A stretch of DNA of 20,725 bases, taken from positions 1 through 20,725 of the forward strand of contig CAUGKA010000015.1 in the NCBI GenBank assembly GCA_959599615.1, given 5' to 3'. Of this stretch, positions 14,318 through 20,725 are shown piece after piece. Each line of letters begins with the position of its first letter. Positions within the stretch are counted from its first letter, which is position 1. Both the position numbers and the translations under genes were made by a program. Source of the stretch: an uncultured Collinsella sp. Its GTDB lineage: Bacteria; Actinomycetota; Coriobacteriia; Coriobacteriales; Coriobacteriaceae. The notes beneath the pieces are model-generated. The model was not told the origin of the DNA. It made no database searches and saw only the letters and a list, made by a program, of their open reading frames with translations.

Positions 14318-15514
14318 ATGAACGTGAGCAAAGGGACGGTCGAAAAATATGCCCTGCTGTTTGTGGTGTGCGGCATCGTGTTTGCTGCGAACTACGCGCA
14401 GTATCAGGTGTCGGGATTGGCACATCTGGTTGTGTCGGACCTGCATCTGACCTCGGCCGAGTTTTCAGCCGTCCTGTTTGCCCCGTTTGTTCCTGCCGTT
14501 GTATTCGGCATGCCTGTCGGCGTTTGCGCCGATCGATATGGCGTGAAGGTGCTCGTATTCATCGCATCGGCGATTTCTGCAATTGCAGCGGTTGCTCGCG
14601 CGGAGTGCGCATCGTTTGCGACGCTGTTCATGGCGACCATGCTTCTGGGCGCGGCACCATGCGTCGTGAATGCCATCGTTCTAAAAGTGCTTGGTCCCGC
14701 TTTTGGCGGAGAAACCGATAGGGCCATGGGATGGTTCTACGCTGCGGGGTCGGGCGGAATCGCCTGCTCGCTTGCAACCTCTCCTCTCTTTGCAACGCCC
14801 GGACGAGCATATGCCCTTGCTGCCGTTTTATTTGCCATGTTTGGATTGCTGTGGCTGCTGGTTGCGCCATCGGCGGATGTTCTGCAGACTGCAGATGGCC
14901 TTGGCGTTCAGGGTGCGGAGCCTGCTTCGTCGTCGGCAAGTGCGTTTGCGACGGTAATCAAGATGCCGATGGTTTGGCTCGTGGCGATACTGCTTGGAGT
15001 CGCCCTTGCATCGGCTACGGCGTACTCGGGCTATCTTGTTTCAGCGCTTGAGGCTTCAATCGAACCTCAGGTCGCCGGGCTTCTTGCCTCTTTCGTGACG
15101 CTTGGGTCGATTGTCGGCAGCGTGGCCGGTCCCTACGCGCGAGCGCAATTTGGCGACTATCGCGTGTTTATGGCCATCGCCGCAATGGCGGGGAGTGCCC
15201 TTATGTGGGCCGGAGAGGCTTTTGTCTCTCAGCCTTCTGTCGGGCTCATGTTTGCGATTGGCGTTTCGACTGCCGTCGCCGGTCCGGTCGTTCAGTCGCT
15301 ACCCTACATGTTGCCCGAGGTGCGCGAGGGGCTTGCAGGAAGCGCCGGTGGCGTGGTGAGCACCGTTTCGCTGGGGCTTACGTTTTTGATTCCCGTGGCC
15401 CTCTCCTTCTGCATTGGCGAGAGCTATGAAACGCTTCTATTTGGGTGCGCTGTTTTGTTTGGCGCGACGGCGCTGGCGTCTCCATTCCTGCCGTCTCCCG
15501 ATTCACTTATGTAA
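14318..15514 (+). CDS. MFS transporter, second paralogous copy
   Basis: The protein is about 398 residues and paralogous to the MFS protein at 11449. Both begin with NYxQYQVSxLA in helix 1, keep the loop 2-3 signature (here VGVCADRYGVKV, residues 68-79), and share GP-x-x-QS-x-P-x-x-LPE followed by AGSAGG. Start choice is ambiguous: GTG 14315, ATG 14318 and GTG 14324 are in frame, and the only ribosome site (AGATAGGG) is closest in spacing to 14324. The gene starts about 8 bases after the amidohydrolase stop, so it belongs to the same operon. Two related carriers around one hydrolase could mean different substrates, or an importer and an exporter of substrate and product. The distinction cannot be made from sequence. 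Confidence 0.9.
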   Translation: MNVSKGTVEKYALLFVVCGIVFAANYAQYQVSGLAHLVVSDLHLTSAEFSAVLFAPFVPAVVFGMPVGVCADRYGVKVLVFIASAISAIAAVARAECASFATLFMATMLLGAAPCVVNAIVLKVLGPAFGGETDRAMGWFYAAGSGGIACSLATSPLFATPGRAYALAAVLFAMFGLLWLLVAPSADVLQTADGLGVQGAEPASSSASAFATVIKMPMVWLVAILLGVALASATAYSGYLVSALEASIEPQVAGLLASFVTLGSIVGSVAGPYARAQFGDYRVFMAIAAMAGSALMWAGEAFVSQPSVGLMFAIGVSTAVAGPVVQSLPYMLPEVREGLAGSAGGVVSTVSLGLTFLIPVALSFCIGESYETLLFGCAVLFGATALASPFLPSPDSLM

Positions 15515-15520
15515 CACCTG

Positions 15521-15555
15521 TTTTCGCCCTTTGGGCCTGGCCGACAAGGGCAAAA
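15521..15555 (+). promoter_or_regulatory. Hairpin next to the ribosome site of the small membrane protein
   Basis: TTTTcGCCCTT (15521-15531) pairs with AAGGGCAAAA (15546-15555), with one bulged C, and an inner GGCC/GGCC can extend the stem. The 3' arm ends directly against GGAG (15556-15559). It could dampen translation of the downstream gene or act as a weak attenuator within the operon. The pairing is visible; the role is inferred. Confidence 0.4.
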
Positions 15556-15568
15556 GGAGTTGGTCTAC

Positions 15569-16030
15569 TTGACACTAAAAAAGAGTACCGCTGTGACCAT
15601 TCTCAACGGCATCGTTAATCCTCTATTCATGTGTTCATTTCTGCCTATTGTTGAGGGAAAGCCTGGCTTAGATTTTCAGGGACTTACTGGTTTCTGGGGG
15701 CAGCTTATTCTGGCCATCGGTATTGCACAGTTCGTGGGTTTTTTGCCGCTCTTTGGCAAAGCAATTGAGACGTGCGTTGAGTTTTTTGGTTTTGATCGGA
15801 ACACTCCGGGCGCACGGATTTGCGGAACCGTTGTGGGCGCTACTCTGCTCTTCTGCATTATCGGGCTATTTGAAGTCGCGTTTCAGTCAGGCGTTGGCGT
15901 TATCGACGGTGTGCCGTTTTTCTCGCGTTGGGTTCGCCTCGTGGTGGGCGGATGGGCCTTTGTCGTTGTGGGCGGCTTGCTGTTTGATCCCTTTGTCGCG
16001 GCCATTGCCGCTAAAGTTACGGGCGAATAG
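15569..16030 (+). CDS. Small integral membrane protein of unknown function
   Basis: The protein has about 153 residues and no recognised family. It has about four hydrophobic spans: around ILNGIVNPLFMCSFLPIV, LILAIGIAQFVGFLPLF, ICGTVVGATLLFCIIGLFEVAF and LVVGGWAFVVVGGLLFDPFV. Most loops are short. An open frame begins at TTG 15560, but the GGAG ribosome site touches that codon. TTG 15569 is 9 bases from it and is preferred. It follows the second MFS gene by 54 bases and precedes a GC-rich terminator, so it is probably the last gene of the LuxR-linked operon. It could be an accessory subunit or an independent transporter-like protein; nothing in the sequence decides this. Confidence 0.72.
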   Translation: MTLKKSTAVTILNGIVNPLFMCSFLPIVEGKPGLDFQGLTGFWGQLILAIGIAQFVGFLPLFGKAIETCVEFFGFDRNTPGARICGTVVGATLLFCIIGLFEVAFQSGVGVIDGVPFFSRWVRLVVGGWAFVVVGGLLFDPFVAAIAAKVTGE

Positions 16031-16076
16031 CGCCAAGACCGGTCGCGTGGCGAAAGCCTGATCGACTGGCAGCCAA

Positions 16077-16106
16077 GGCCGGCCGGGGGATTGGTCGGCC
16101 CCATTT
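16077..16106 (+). terminator. Likely terminator of the MFS-amidohydrolase operon
   Basis: An 8-bp all-GC stem with one G-U pair (16077-16084 with 16093-16100, 8-base loop) is followed by CCATTTT. It lies about 47 bases after the small membrane protein stop. The T run is short. Confidence 0.55.
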
Positions 16107-16151
16107 TGCCCGTGCTACCATAAACGGACATTCGTTTGATGGGGGCTGCCG

Positions 16152-16850
16152 TTGTCGCGCGTCTTGCAACATATGGAAATCCCGCTGCTGCTGGCGGTTC
16201 CTGCGGTGATGGCTGCAGCGTTGCTGGCAGGTATTGAGCAGGCGGCGCTTGCCATGCTTGTCGTGGTGGCGCTGGTGCTTGCGCTGTTCTTTGCGGGTTA
16301 CGAGGCGTCGCGCCCGGGCCTGCGCCAGATTATGCCCACGCTGGTGTTGGCGGCGTTGGCCGCGGCGGGGCGCATCTTGTTTGGCCCCATTCCCGACTTT
16401 AAACCGGTGAGCGCCATCGCCATTATCGCGGGGGCGACGCTTGGTCGCCGCAATGGTTTTATGGTTGGCGCGTTGGCAGCGCTGACCAGCAATTTCTTTT
16501 TTGGGCAGGGCATGTGGACGCCGTGGCAGATGTATGCCTGGGGTCTGGTGGGCTATATCGGTGGCGCACTGGCGCATGCGGGCGCGTTTGACCGCGCCGA
16601 TGGAACCGTGCGAATGCCGGCACTGTTGGCGTATGGCTTTGCGTCGGGCTTGCTGTATGGCGTCGTGATCAACGCGTATGACATCATTGGTTTTGTACAG
16701 CCGCTTACTTGGGCGGGTGCCGTGGCGCGTCTTGCCACGGCAGTGCCGTTCGATATTACGCACGGCCTTGCGACCTGCGTGTTTTTGGCCGCCTTGTACA
16801 AGCCTTGGTGCCGTCGCATTAACCGTGTCGTCGTGAAATACGGGCTGTAG
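16152..16850 (+). CDS. ECF transporter substrate-binding (S) component
   Basis: The 232-residue hydrophobic protein has about six spans. The pattern GRILFGPIPDFKPVSAIAII, GRRNGFMVGALAALTSNFFFGQG and MWTPWQMYAWGLVGYIGG is typical of one ECF S-component group. These proteins bind a vitamin, cation or related small molecule and dock on EcfT-EcfA. I cannot assign the substrate; cobalamin- or queuosine-type S proteins are candidates only by overall look. The start is TTG 16152, with GGGGG 7 bases upstream. A later ATG (16173) has no ribosome site. It stands alone between two terminator or repeat regions. The ecfT-ecfA pair 6 kb away lacks its own S gene, so this protein probably shares that energising module. 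Confidence 0.85.
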   Translation: MSRVLQHMEIPLLLAVPAVMAAALLAGIEQAALAMLVVVALVLALFFAGYEASRPGLRQIMPTLVLAALAAAGRILFGPIPDFKPVSAIAIIAGATLGRRNGFMVGALAALTSNFFFGQGMWTPWQMYAWGLVGYIGGALAHAGAFDRADGTVRMPALLAYGFASGLLYGVVINAYDIIGFVQPLTWAGAVARLATAVPFDITHGLATCVFLAALYKPWCRRINRVVVKYGL

Positions 16851-16889
16851 GGCTGGTTGCGCCGGGGCGGGAATCAATACTGCCGAAGT

Positions 16890-17057
16890 GCCATTCCAAA
16901 ACTATGCCGGTTTACGGGGCTAGATTGGCGCGGGCCGACTATACCAGCATTTTTCGAAATAGGGCACACCGTCTACCTGCGGTTTTATTATCTCGGAATT
17001 GCATATGGTTGGGGGTTCGCGATTCAGCCCCGTAAACCGGCATAGTTTTGGAATGGC
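16890..17057. repeat. 168-bp element with perfect 32-bp terminal inverted repeats
   Basis: Bases 16890-16921 and 17026-17057 are exact reverse complements (outer end GCCATTCCAAAACTATGCCG), with imperfect extension outward (CTGCCG / CGGCTG). The 104-base centre contains TCTACCTGCGGTTTT (16972-16986), which recurs at 17231-17245 in the neighbouring structure. It has MITE-like architecture; there is no ORF worth calling and no transposase. It lies 39 bases after the S-component stop. Confidence 0.88.
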
Positions 17058-17081
17058 CGGCTGATATGACGGGCATCGTGG

Positions 17082-17383
17082 CCCTCAGAGAGCCAAATTG
17101 ATCCGTTTCCTTTCGCCTCCAGGCGTTCCCAGGGAATCAGCTGGACCCGCCCGCCACGAAATCGGTCTATCTACTACGTTTGGCCCGACACCCCCAACCA
17201 CAACCGTGTTTTATGAAAAACCGCAGGCTTTCTACCTGCGGTTTTCTTTTTGCGTTGTTCGCTGTGGTTGAGGGTGGTGGCTTAAACGTAGTAGATGGGC
17301 GTGTTTCGTGGCGGATGGGTCACGCGGACACCCTCACGAGGCCCAAAATGATCCGTTTTCCTTCGTCTCCGGGGGCAGCTGGA
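17082..17383. repeat. Nested repeat: direct repeats flanking a long imperfect inverted repeat
   Basis: Two direct repeats (17082-17145 and 17331-17383) share CCCTCA, GATCCGTTT, TTCG-CTCC and CAGCTGGA blocks. Between them, roughly 17141-17204 and 17262-17324 form an imperfect inverted repeat of about 63 bases, with GCCACGAAA, ATCTACTACGTTT and CAACCACA blocks matching. The centre holds the terminator hairpin at 17215-17246. The second direct repeat ends one base before the xth stop codon. Together with the element at 16890-17057 it fills the 534-base gene-free interval. Confidence 0.7.
17215..17251. terminator. Bidirectional intrinsic terminator between the S component and xth
   Basis: A 12-bp stem (17216-17227 with 17235-17246, 7-base loop; CCGCAGG/CCTGCGG core with A/T flanks) is followed on the plus strand by a run reading TTTTCTTTTT from the stem end. 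On the minus strand the stem ends in TTTTT. It lies between convergent genes and could serve both. Confidence 0.82.
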
Positions 17384-17384
17384 G

Positions 17385-18203
17385 TTAGAGCTCCAGCGTG
17401 AGGGTGACGGGGCAGTGGTCGCTGCCGAAGATGTCGCCGCGGATGCCGGTGTCGCGTACGTTGTCGGCGATTGCGTCGCTTACCAGGAAGTAGTCGATGC
17501 GCCAGCCTGCGTTGTTCTTGCGGGCATTAAAGCGATAGCTCCACCAGCTGTAGACGCCCTCGACGTCGGGGTTTGCCGCGCGCCAGGTATCGGTAAAACC
17601 GGCGTCGAGCAGCTCGGTAAACTTGCCGCGCTCTTCGTCCGAAAAGCCCGCGTTGCCGCGGTTGGACTTGGGGTTCTTAAGGTCGATCTCCTCGTGCGCC
17701 ACGTTAAAGTCGCCGCAGGTCACGACGGGTTTGCCGGTCTCGCGCTCGAGCGCGTTCAAAAAGCCGCGGTAAGCATCGTCCCAGGCCATGCGCACGTCGA
17801 TGCGGGCGAGTTCATTTTGGGCGTTGGGCGTATAGACGTCGACAAACCAAAACTTGTCGAACTCGAGCGCGCAGACGCGGCCCTCGGTTACGGCTTGGGC
17901 GACGAGTGCGGCCGCCTCACCCTCGCCGGCGTAGGGTAGCAGTGCGTCGGCGCGCAGCACGCGCAGCGGTTCCTGGCGGCTAAAGACCGCAGTGCCCGAA
18001 TAGCCTTTACGCTCGGCGTAGCTCCAGGTTTGGTGATAGCCGGGCAGGTCAATATCGACCTGGCCTTCTTGCAGCTTGGTCTCTTGCAGCGCCAGGATAT
18101 CGACGTCGAGTTCTTGCGCGATCTGGATAAAGCTCGGGTCCTTTTTGAGCACGGCGCGCAGGCCGTTGACGTTCCACGAGGCGAAAGTGTAAGTCTGAGG
18201 CAT
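17385..18203 (-). CDS. xth: Exodeoxyribonuclease III (AP endonuclease, ExoA/Xth)
   Basis: The enzyme acts in base-excision repair, cleaving at abasic sites and trimming 3' ends. All family motifs are present in order: FASWNVNGLRA, LALQETKLQ (metal-binding Glu), GYSGTAVFSR, DVYTPNAQ, TCGDFNVAHEEIDL (catalytic Asp/Asn), WWSYR, WRIDYFLVS and the terminal GSDHCPVTL (catalytic Asp-His). The product has 272 residues, a normal length. AAAGGA precedes the ATG by about five bases. The gene is divergent from the sirtuin gene across 114 bases. Its stop lies inside a small dyad (GCTGGAG/CTCCAGC, 17378-17397) and next to the repeat structures described above. Confidence 0.97.
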   Translation of the reverse strand: MPQTYTFASWNVNGLRAVLKKDPSFIQIAQELDVDILALQETKLQEGQVDIDLPGYHQTWSYAERKGYSGTAVFSRQEPLRVLRADALLPYAGEGEAAALVAQAVTEGRVCALEFDKFWFVDVYTPNAQNELARIDVRMAWDDAYRGFLNALERETGKPVVTCGDFNVAHEEIDLKNPKSNRGNAGFSDEERGKFTELLDAGFTDTWRAANPDVEGVYSWWSYRFNARKNNAGWRIDYFLVSDAIADNVRDTGIRGDIFGSDHCPVTLTLEL

Positions 18204-18317
18204 GGTGTCCTTTCGACGGGGTTGGCAGGCTTAAGATTAGCGCAACAGGGGCGGGGTGGGCTCCGTGGGCGACGGCGCAATCGCAGCCGCCCCGACCAAC
18301 ATGGACGGAGGACAAAC

Positions 18318-19070
18318 ATGACGCAAGCGATAACAGATCCCAAGCAGGCCTCCACCGCGCTGGCGGAGCTGTTCAATACCCACGGGCGTGTGGTGTTCTT
18401 TGGCGGCGCTGGTGTTTCCACGGCAAGCGGCATTCCCGATTTCCGCAGCGTGGACGGCCTGTATCACCAGCAGTTTGCCTATCCGCCCGAAACCATGCTG
18501 TCGCACAGCTTTTACGAGACACATCCGGCGGAGTTCTTCGACTTTTACCGAACCAAGATGATCGCGCTTAACGCTAAGCCCAACCGCTGCCACACCAAGC
18601 TGGCCGAGCTGGAGCGCGTCGGCAAGCTTGATGCCGTGGTGACGCAAAACATCGACGGCTTGCATCAGATGGCGGGCTCGCAGCGCGTGTTTGAGTTGCA
18701 CGGATCGGTCCATCGCAACATTTGCCAGTCGTGCGGCGCGGTCTATAGCGCCGAGTGGATTTGCTCGCGCGAGCACGAGGACGCCGCGGGCGTGCCCGTG
18801 TGCCCCGCGTGCGGTGGTCGCATCAAGCCCGATGTGGTGCTCTACGAAGAGCCGCTCGACGAGCGTGTGTTGACCGGTGCCGTTGCCGCCATCGCCGCGG
18901 CCGATGCCCTCATTGTGGGCGGGACCTCGCTCGTAGTGTATCCGGCGGCGGGCCTCACGCGTTACTTTACCGGCGATACGCTGGCCATATGCAACCTTGC
19001 TCCCACCGATCAGGATGCAAATGCCGACCTGCTGATTTCTTGCGACATCGCGGCCGCGTTTGCGTTCTAG
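18318..19070 (+). CDS. cobB: NAD-dependent protein deacylase, sirtuin family
   Basis: The 250-residue sirtuin removes acyl groups from lysines using NAD. Visible motifs are the NAD-binding FFGGAGVSTASGIPDFRS near residue 30, TQNIDGLHQMAG near 113, the catalytic His in ELHGSVH, a four-cysteine zinc site (CQSC and CPAC), GGTSLVVYPA, and CNLAPTDQDANADLL at the C-terminal NAD pocket. The upstream frame is open for nearly 300 bases and overlaps xth in antisense, but ATG 18318 is the start because GGAGG lies 6 bases upstream and the sirtuin fold begins here. A GC-rich dyad (18248-18254 with 18287-18293) lies in its leader. Sirtuins of this compact bacterial type lack extra domains. It may modulate acetylated metabolic enzymes, but no partner is encoded nearby. 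Confidence 0.95.
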   Translation: MTQAITDPKQASTALAELFNTHGRVVFFGGAGVSTASGIPDFRSVDGLYHQQFAYPPETMLSHSFYETHPAEFFDFYRTKMIALNAKPNRCHTKLAELERVGKLDAVVTQNIDGLHQMAGSQRVFELHGSVHRNICQSCGAVYSAEWICSREHEDAAGVPVCPACGGRIKPDVVLYEEPLDERVLTGAVAAIAAADALIVGGTSLVVYPAAGLTRYFTGDTLAICNLAPTDQDANADLLISCDIAAAFAF

Positions 19071-19084
19071 CCCGCGCGCGCGGA

Positions 19085-19090
19085 TACAAT
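19085..19090 (+). promoter_or_regulatory. Candidate -10 box for folP-folK
   Basis: TACAAT lies 75 bases before the folP start, right after the cobB stop. TTGCGT at 19060-19065 would be the -35 with a long 19-base spacer. A GC-rich hairpin (19115-19141) lies between it and the AGGAGG ribosome site and may instead terminate cobB transcripts. Confidence 0.35.
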
Positions 19091-19165
19091 AGAAAGACTA
19101 ATTGCAAAGCGACCCCGCCGCCAGCTCCCCAAGCTCGGCGGCGTGGGCATTTTAGGAGGATGTTC

Positions 19166-20725
19166 ATGGCGAACGACAGCAAGACATGGCGGTGCGGAAA
19201 GTACGAGCTCAGCTTTGACCGTCCGCGCATCATGGGCGTCCTCAACGTGACGCCCGATTCGTTTAGCGACGGCGGGGAGCACTTCGACCCGGATGCCGCC
19301 ATCGAGTATGGTCTGGCGATGCTCGATGCCGGCGCCGACATCATCGACGTAGGCGGCGAGTCCACGCGTCCCGGCTTTACCCCGGTCAATCCCGATGAGG
19401 AAGCGCGCCGCGTGCTACCCGTGGTGCGCGCGCTGGCCAAGGAGGGCGCCATCGTCTCGATCGACACGCGTCATGTGGCGGTTGCCAAGGCGGCCGTGCG
19501 CTGCGGCGCCTCGATCGTCAACGACGTGACCGGCTTCACCGATCCCAAGATGGTTGAGTTCGTTAAGACGAGCACCTGCGGCGTCATCGTGATGCATGCC
19601 GGCGAGGTCGCCGCGCCCACCCGCACGCACGCAACGGTGCAGCTCGATACCTCGGCAGCGGCGTTTGTTGCCGAGAAGGCGCGCGAGGCGGCTGCCGAGG
19701 CCGCGCGTGAGGCCGAGAAGCCGGCTCGCCGCCGTCGCGGCAAGTTGCTGGGTGAGCCCAAGGTTGAGGCCAAGCTTCCGGGCGGCGTGGTGCAGCCCTC
19801 GCTGCCGTTTGGTGAACCGGAGCCCGCGCCCGAGCCTGTTGACGAGCCAGAGACGACGACTGCCGAGCAGGCTGCCCCTGCCGCCGCTGCGCCCGAGACC
19901 GTGCCCGCAGCTACCGAAGCCGCACCAGAGCCTAACGACCACCTGGCAGCCATGATGCGCCGCAGTGCCCGCCGTGAGGAAGCCTATGTGCCCACCTCGC
20001 AGCTCCGCCGCTTTACCCTGCCCGATTCGGCGCCCATCATGCGCCGCGTCATGGGCTTTCTGTCCGACCAGGCCCGCGCGCTCATCCATGCCGGCGTGTC
20101 GCGCGACCGTATCTGCATCGATCCCGGCCCGGGCTTTGGCAAGACGGCCAACGAAGACATCGTCATCCAGCGCGAGACCGCCAAGATGGCGTCGCTGGGC
20201 TATCCGCTCATGTGCGCCGTGTCGCGCAAGCGCTTTGTGGGCGCCGTCTCGGGCGTGACCGATGCCGCCGCGCGCGATGCCGCCACGTTTGGTGTATGCC
20301 TGGGCGCCATCCAGGCCGGCGCCAACATCGTGCGCGTGCACGACGTTGCGGGCTTTGCGCAGTTCCTGAACGGTTACTGGGCCGTTGCCAAACCGCAGCC
20401 GCGCCGCGCGTTTGTGGCCGTGGGATCCAACTTGGGGCATCGCTGCGACAACATCCGTGCTGCGCGCGACATGATCGCCGAGATTCCACTCACCTGCGTG
20501 TCCAACTCCTCCAAGATCTACGAGAGCGAGCCGGCCTACGAGACGCGCCAGGACGCGTTTGCCAACGCCGTTATCGAGATTAAGACCGAGCTGGCGCCGT
20601 TGGTGCTGCTCGACGAGCTCATGAAGATCGAGGCCGAGCTGGGTCGCGACCGCTCCAAAAAGGCCAAGGCCAACGGTCCGCGCACCATCGACCTGGACCT
20701 GCTGTGGATGGATGGCGAGACTCAC
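19166..20725 (+). CDS. folP-folK: Dihydropteroate synthase / HPPK fusion with a long Ala/Pro/Glu-rich insertion (C-terminus cut by window edge)
   Basis: The frame is open from ATG 19166 to the window edge, 520 codons; AGGAGG lies 6 bases upstream. The first domain is dihydropteroate synthase, the sulfonamide target. It has MGVLNVTPDSFSDGGEH near residue 24, DVGGESTRPG near 65, SIDTRH near 103, NDVTGF near 122, VIVMHA at 140-145, IDPGPGFGKT near 320 and the late RVHD. The second domain starts at FVAVGSNLGHR (residue 416) and has the HPPK motif GPRTIDLDLL near 505, the next-step-adjacent folate enzyme (it makes the pyrophosphate substrate for DHPS). Between VMHA and IMRRVMGFLSDQARALIHAG (residues about 146-291) lies an insertion of roughly 120 residues beyond the usual loop. 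It is rich in Ala, Pro and Glu with an Arg-rich patch, and the usual MHM-x-GTP loop motif is absent. Confidence 0.92.
   Translation, partial: MANDSKTWRCGKYELSFDRPRIMGVLNVTPDSFSDGGEHFDPDAAIEYGLAMLDAGADIIDVGGESTRPGFTPVNPDEEARRVLPVVRALAKEGAIVSIDTRHVAVAKAAVRCGASIVNDVTGFTDPKMVEFVKTSTCGVIVMHAGEVAAPTRTHATVQLDTSAAAFVAEKAREAAAEAAREAEKPARRRRGKLLGEPKVEAKLPGGVVQPSLPFGEPEPAPEPVDEPETTTAEQAAPAAAAPETVPAATEAAPEPNDHLAAMMRRSARREEAYVPTSQLRRFTLPDSAPIMRRVMGFLSDQARALIHAGVSRDRICIDPGPGFGKTANEDIVIQRETAKMASLGYPLMCAVSRKRFVGAVSGVTDAAARDAATFGVCLGAIQAGANIVRVHDVAGFAQFLNGYWAVAKPQPRRAFVAVGSNLGHRCDNIRAARDMIAEIPLTCVSNSSKIYESEPAYETRQDAFANAVIEIKTELAPLVLLDELMKIEAELGRDRSKKAKANGPRTIDLDLLWMDGETH

Noticed and set aside
16857..17401. 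Small ORFs (62 and 73 codons) in the S-component/xth interval
   Set aside because: They run through the inverted repeats and terminator hairpin, lack ribosome sites, and are explained by repeat sequence.
19415..20725. 436-codon minus-strand open frame opposite folP-folK
   Set aside because: Its repetitive Gly/Leu/Arg/His composition and lack of family features mark it as a shadow; the plus-strand DHPS and HPPK motifs are decisive.
1..20725. CRISPR array, tRNA or rRNA genes, prophage
   Set aside because: No regularly spaced direct repeats, cloverleaf-like segments, rRNA-like sequence or phage structural or integrase genes were seen on reading.

Overview
The window looks like chromosomal DNA from a GC-rich Gram-positive of the class Coriobacteriia, most likely Collinsella or a close relative. 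This is a judgement from gene content, not a database match. The supporting features are strong Shine-Dalgarno sites with frequent TTG/GTG starts, a divergent LuxR-regulator/MFS pair, a fused two-domain ECF ATPase, a folP-folK fusion, and a 375-residue protein whose C-terminal half resembles a Vsr/DUF559-like nuclease family that I associate with coriobacteria. No rRNA, tRNA, CRISPR array, transposase or phage gene was seen.

Layout. At 1-2186 (minus) lie the two subunits of an NfnAB/SudAB-type flavin iron-sulfur oxidoreductase, the large subunit running off the left edge. At 2559-7711 (minus) is the familiar Gram-positive housekeeping order glmU, prs, pth. Between prs and pth sits an extra 1.7-kb segment: an unrecognised nuclease-like gene flanked by two ~204-bp elements that share the same terminal inverted repeats. 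At 7904-10440 (plus) are the membrane (EcfT) and fused double-ATPase (EcfA) parts of an energy-coupling-factor vitamin/metal importer. The only S component in the window is 6 kb away, at 16152-16850. At 10465-16030 is an accessory module: a LuxR-type regulator (minus) divergent from an MFS transporter, a YtcJ-like amidohydrolase, a second paralogous MFS transporter and a small membrane protein. At 16851-17384 is a gene-free stretch packed with two inverted-repeat structures and a bidirectional terminator. At 17385-20725 are exonuclease III (minus), a sirtuin (plus) and a dihydropteroate synthase/HPPK fusion (plus) cut by the right edge.

How the parts work together. The housekeeping genes supply UDP-GlcNAc (glmU), PRPP (prs), peptidyl-tRNA recycling (pth), DNA repair (xth), protein deacylation (cobB) and folate (folP-folK). 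NfnAB would link NADH, NADPH and ferredoxin pools. The LuxR-MFS-amidohydrolase-MFS module looks like a regulated uptake-and-hydrolysis (or exchange) unit for an unknown amide-like compound.

The most distinctive theme is the density of different inverted-repeat elements: an IR wrapped around the pth terminator (2360-2557), the pair flanking the nuclease-like gene (3303-3506, 4830-5034), one apparently inserted in frame into the linker of the fused ECF ATPase (9590-9780), and two more at 16890-17057 and 17082-17383. The second notable item is a ~120-residue Ala/Pro/Glu-rich insertion inside the dihydropteroate synthase domain.
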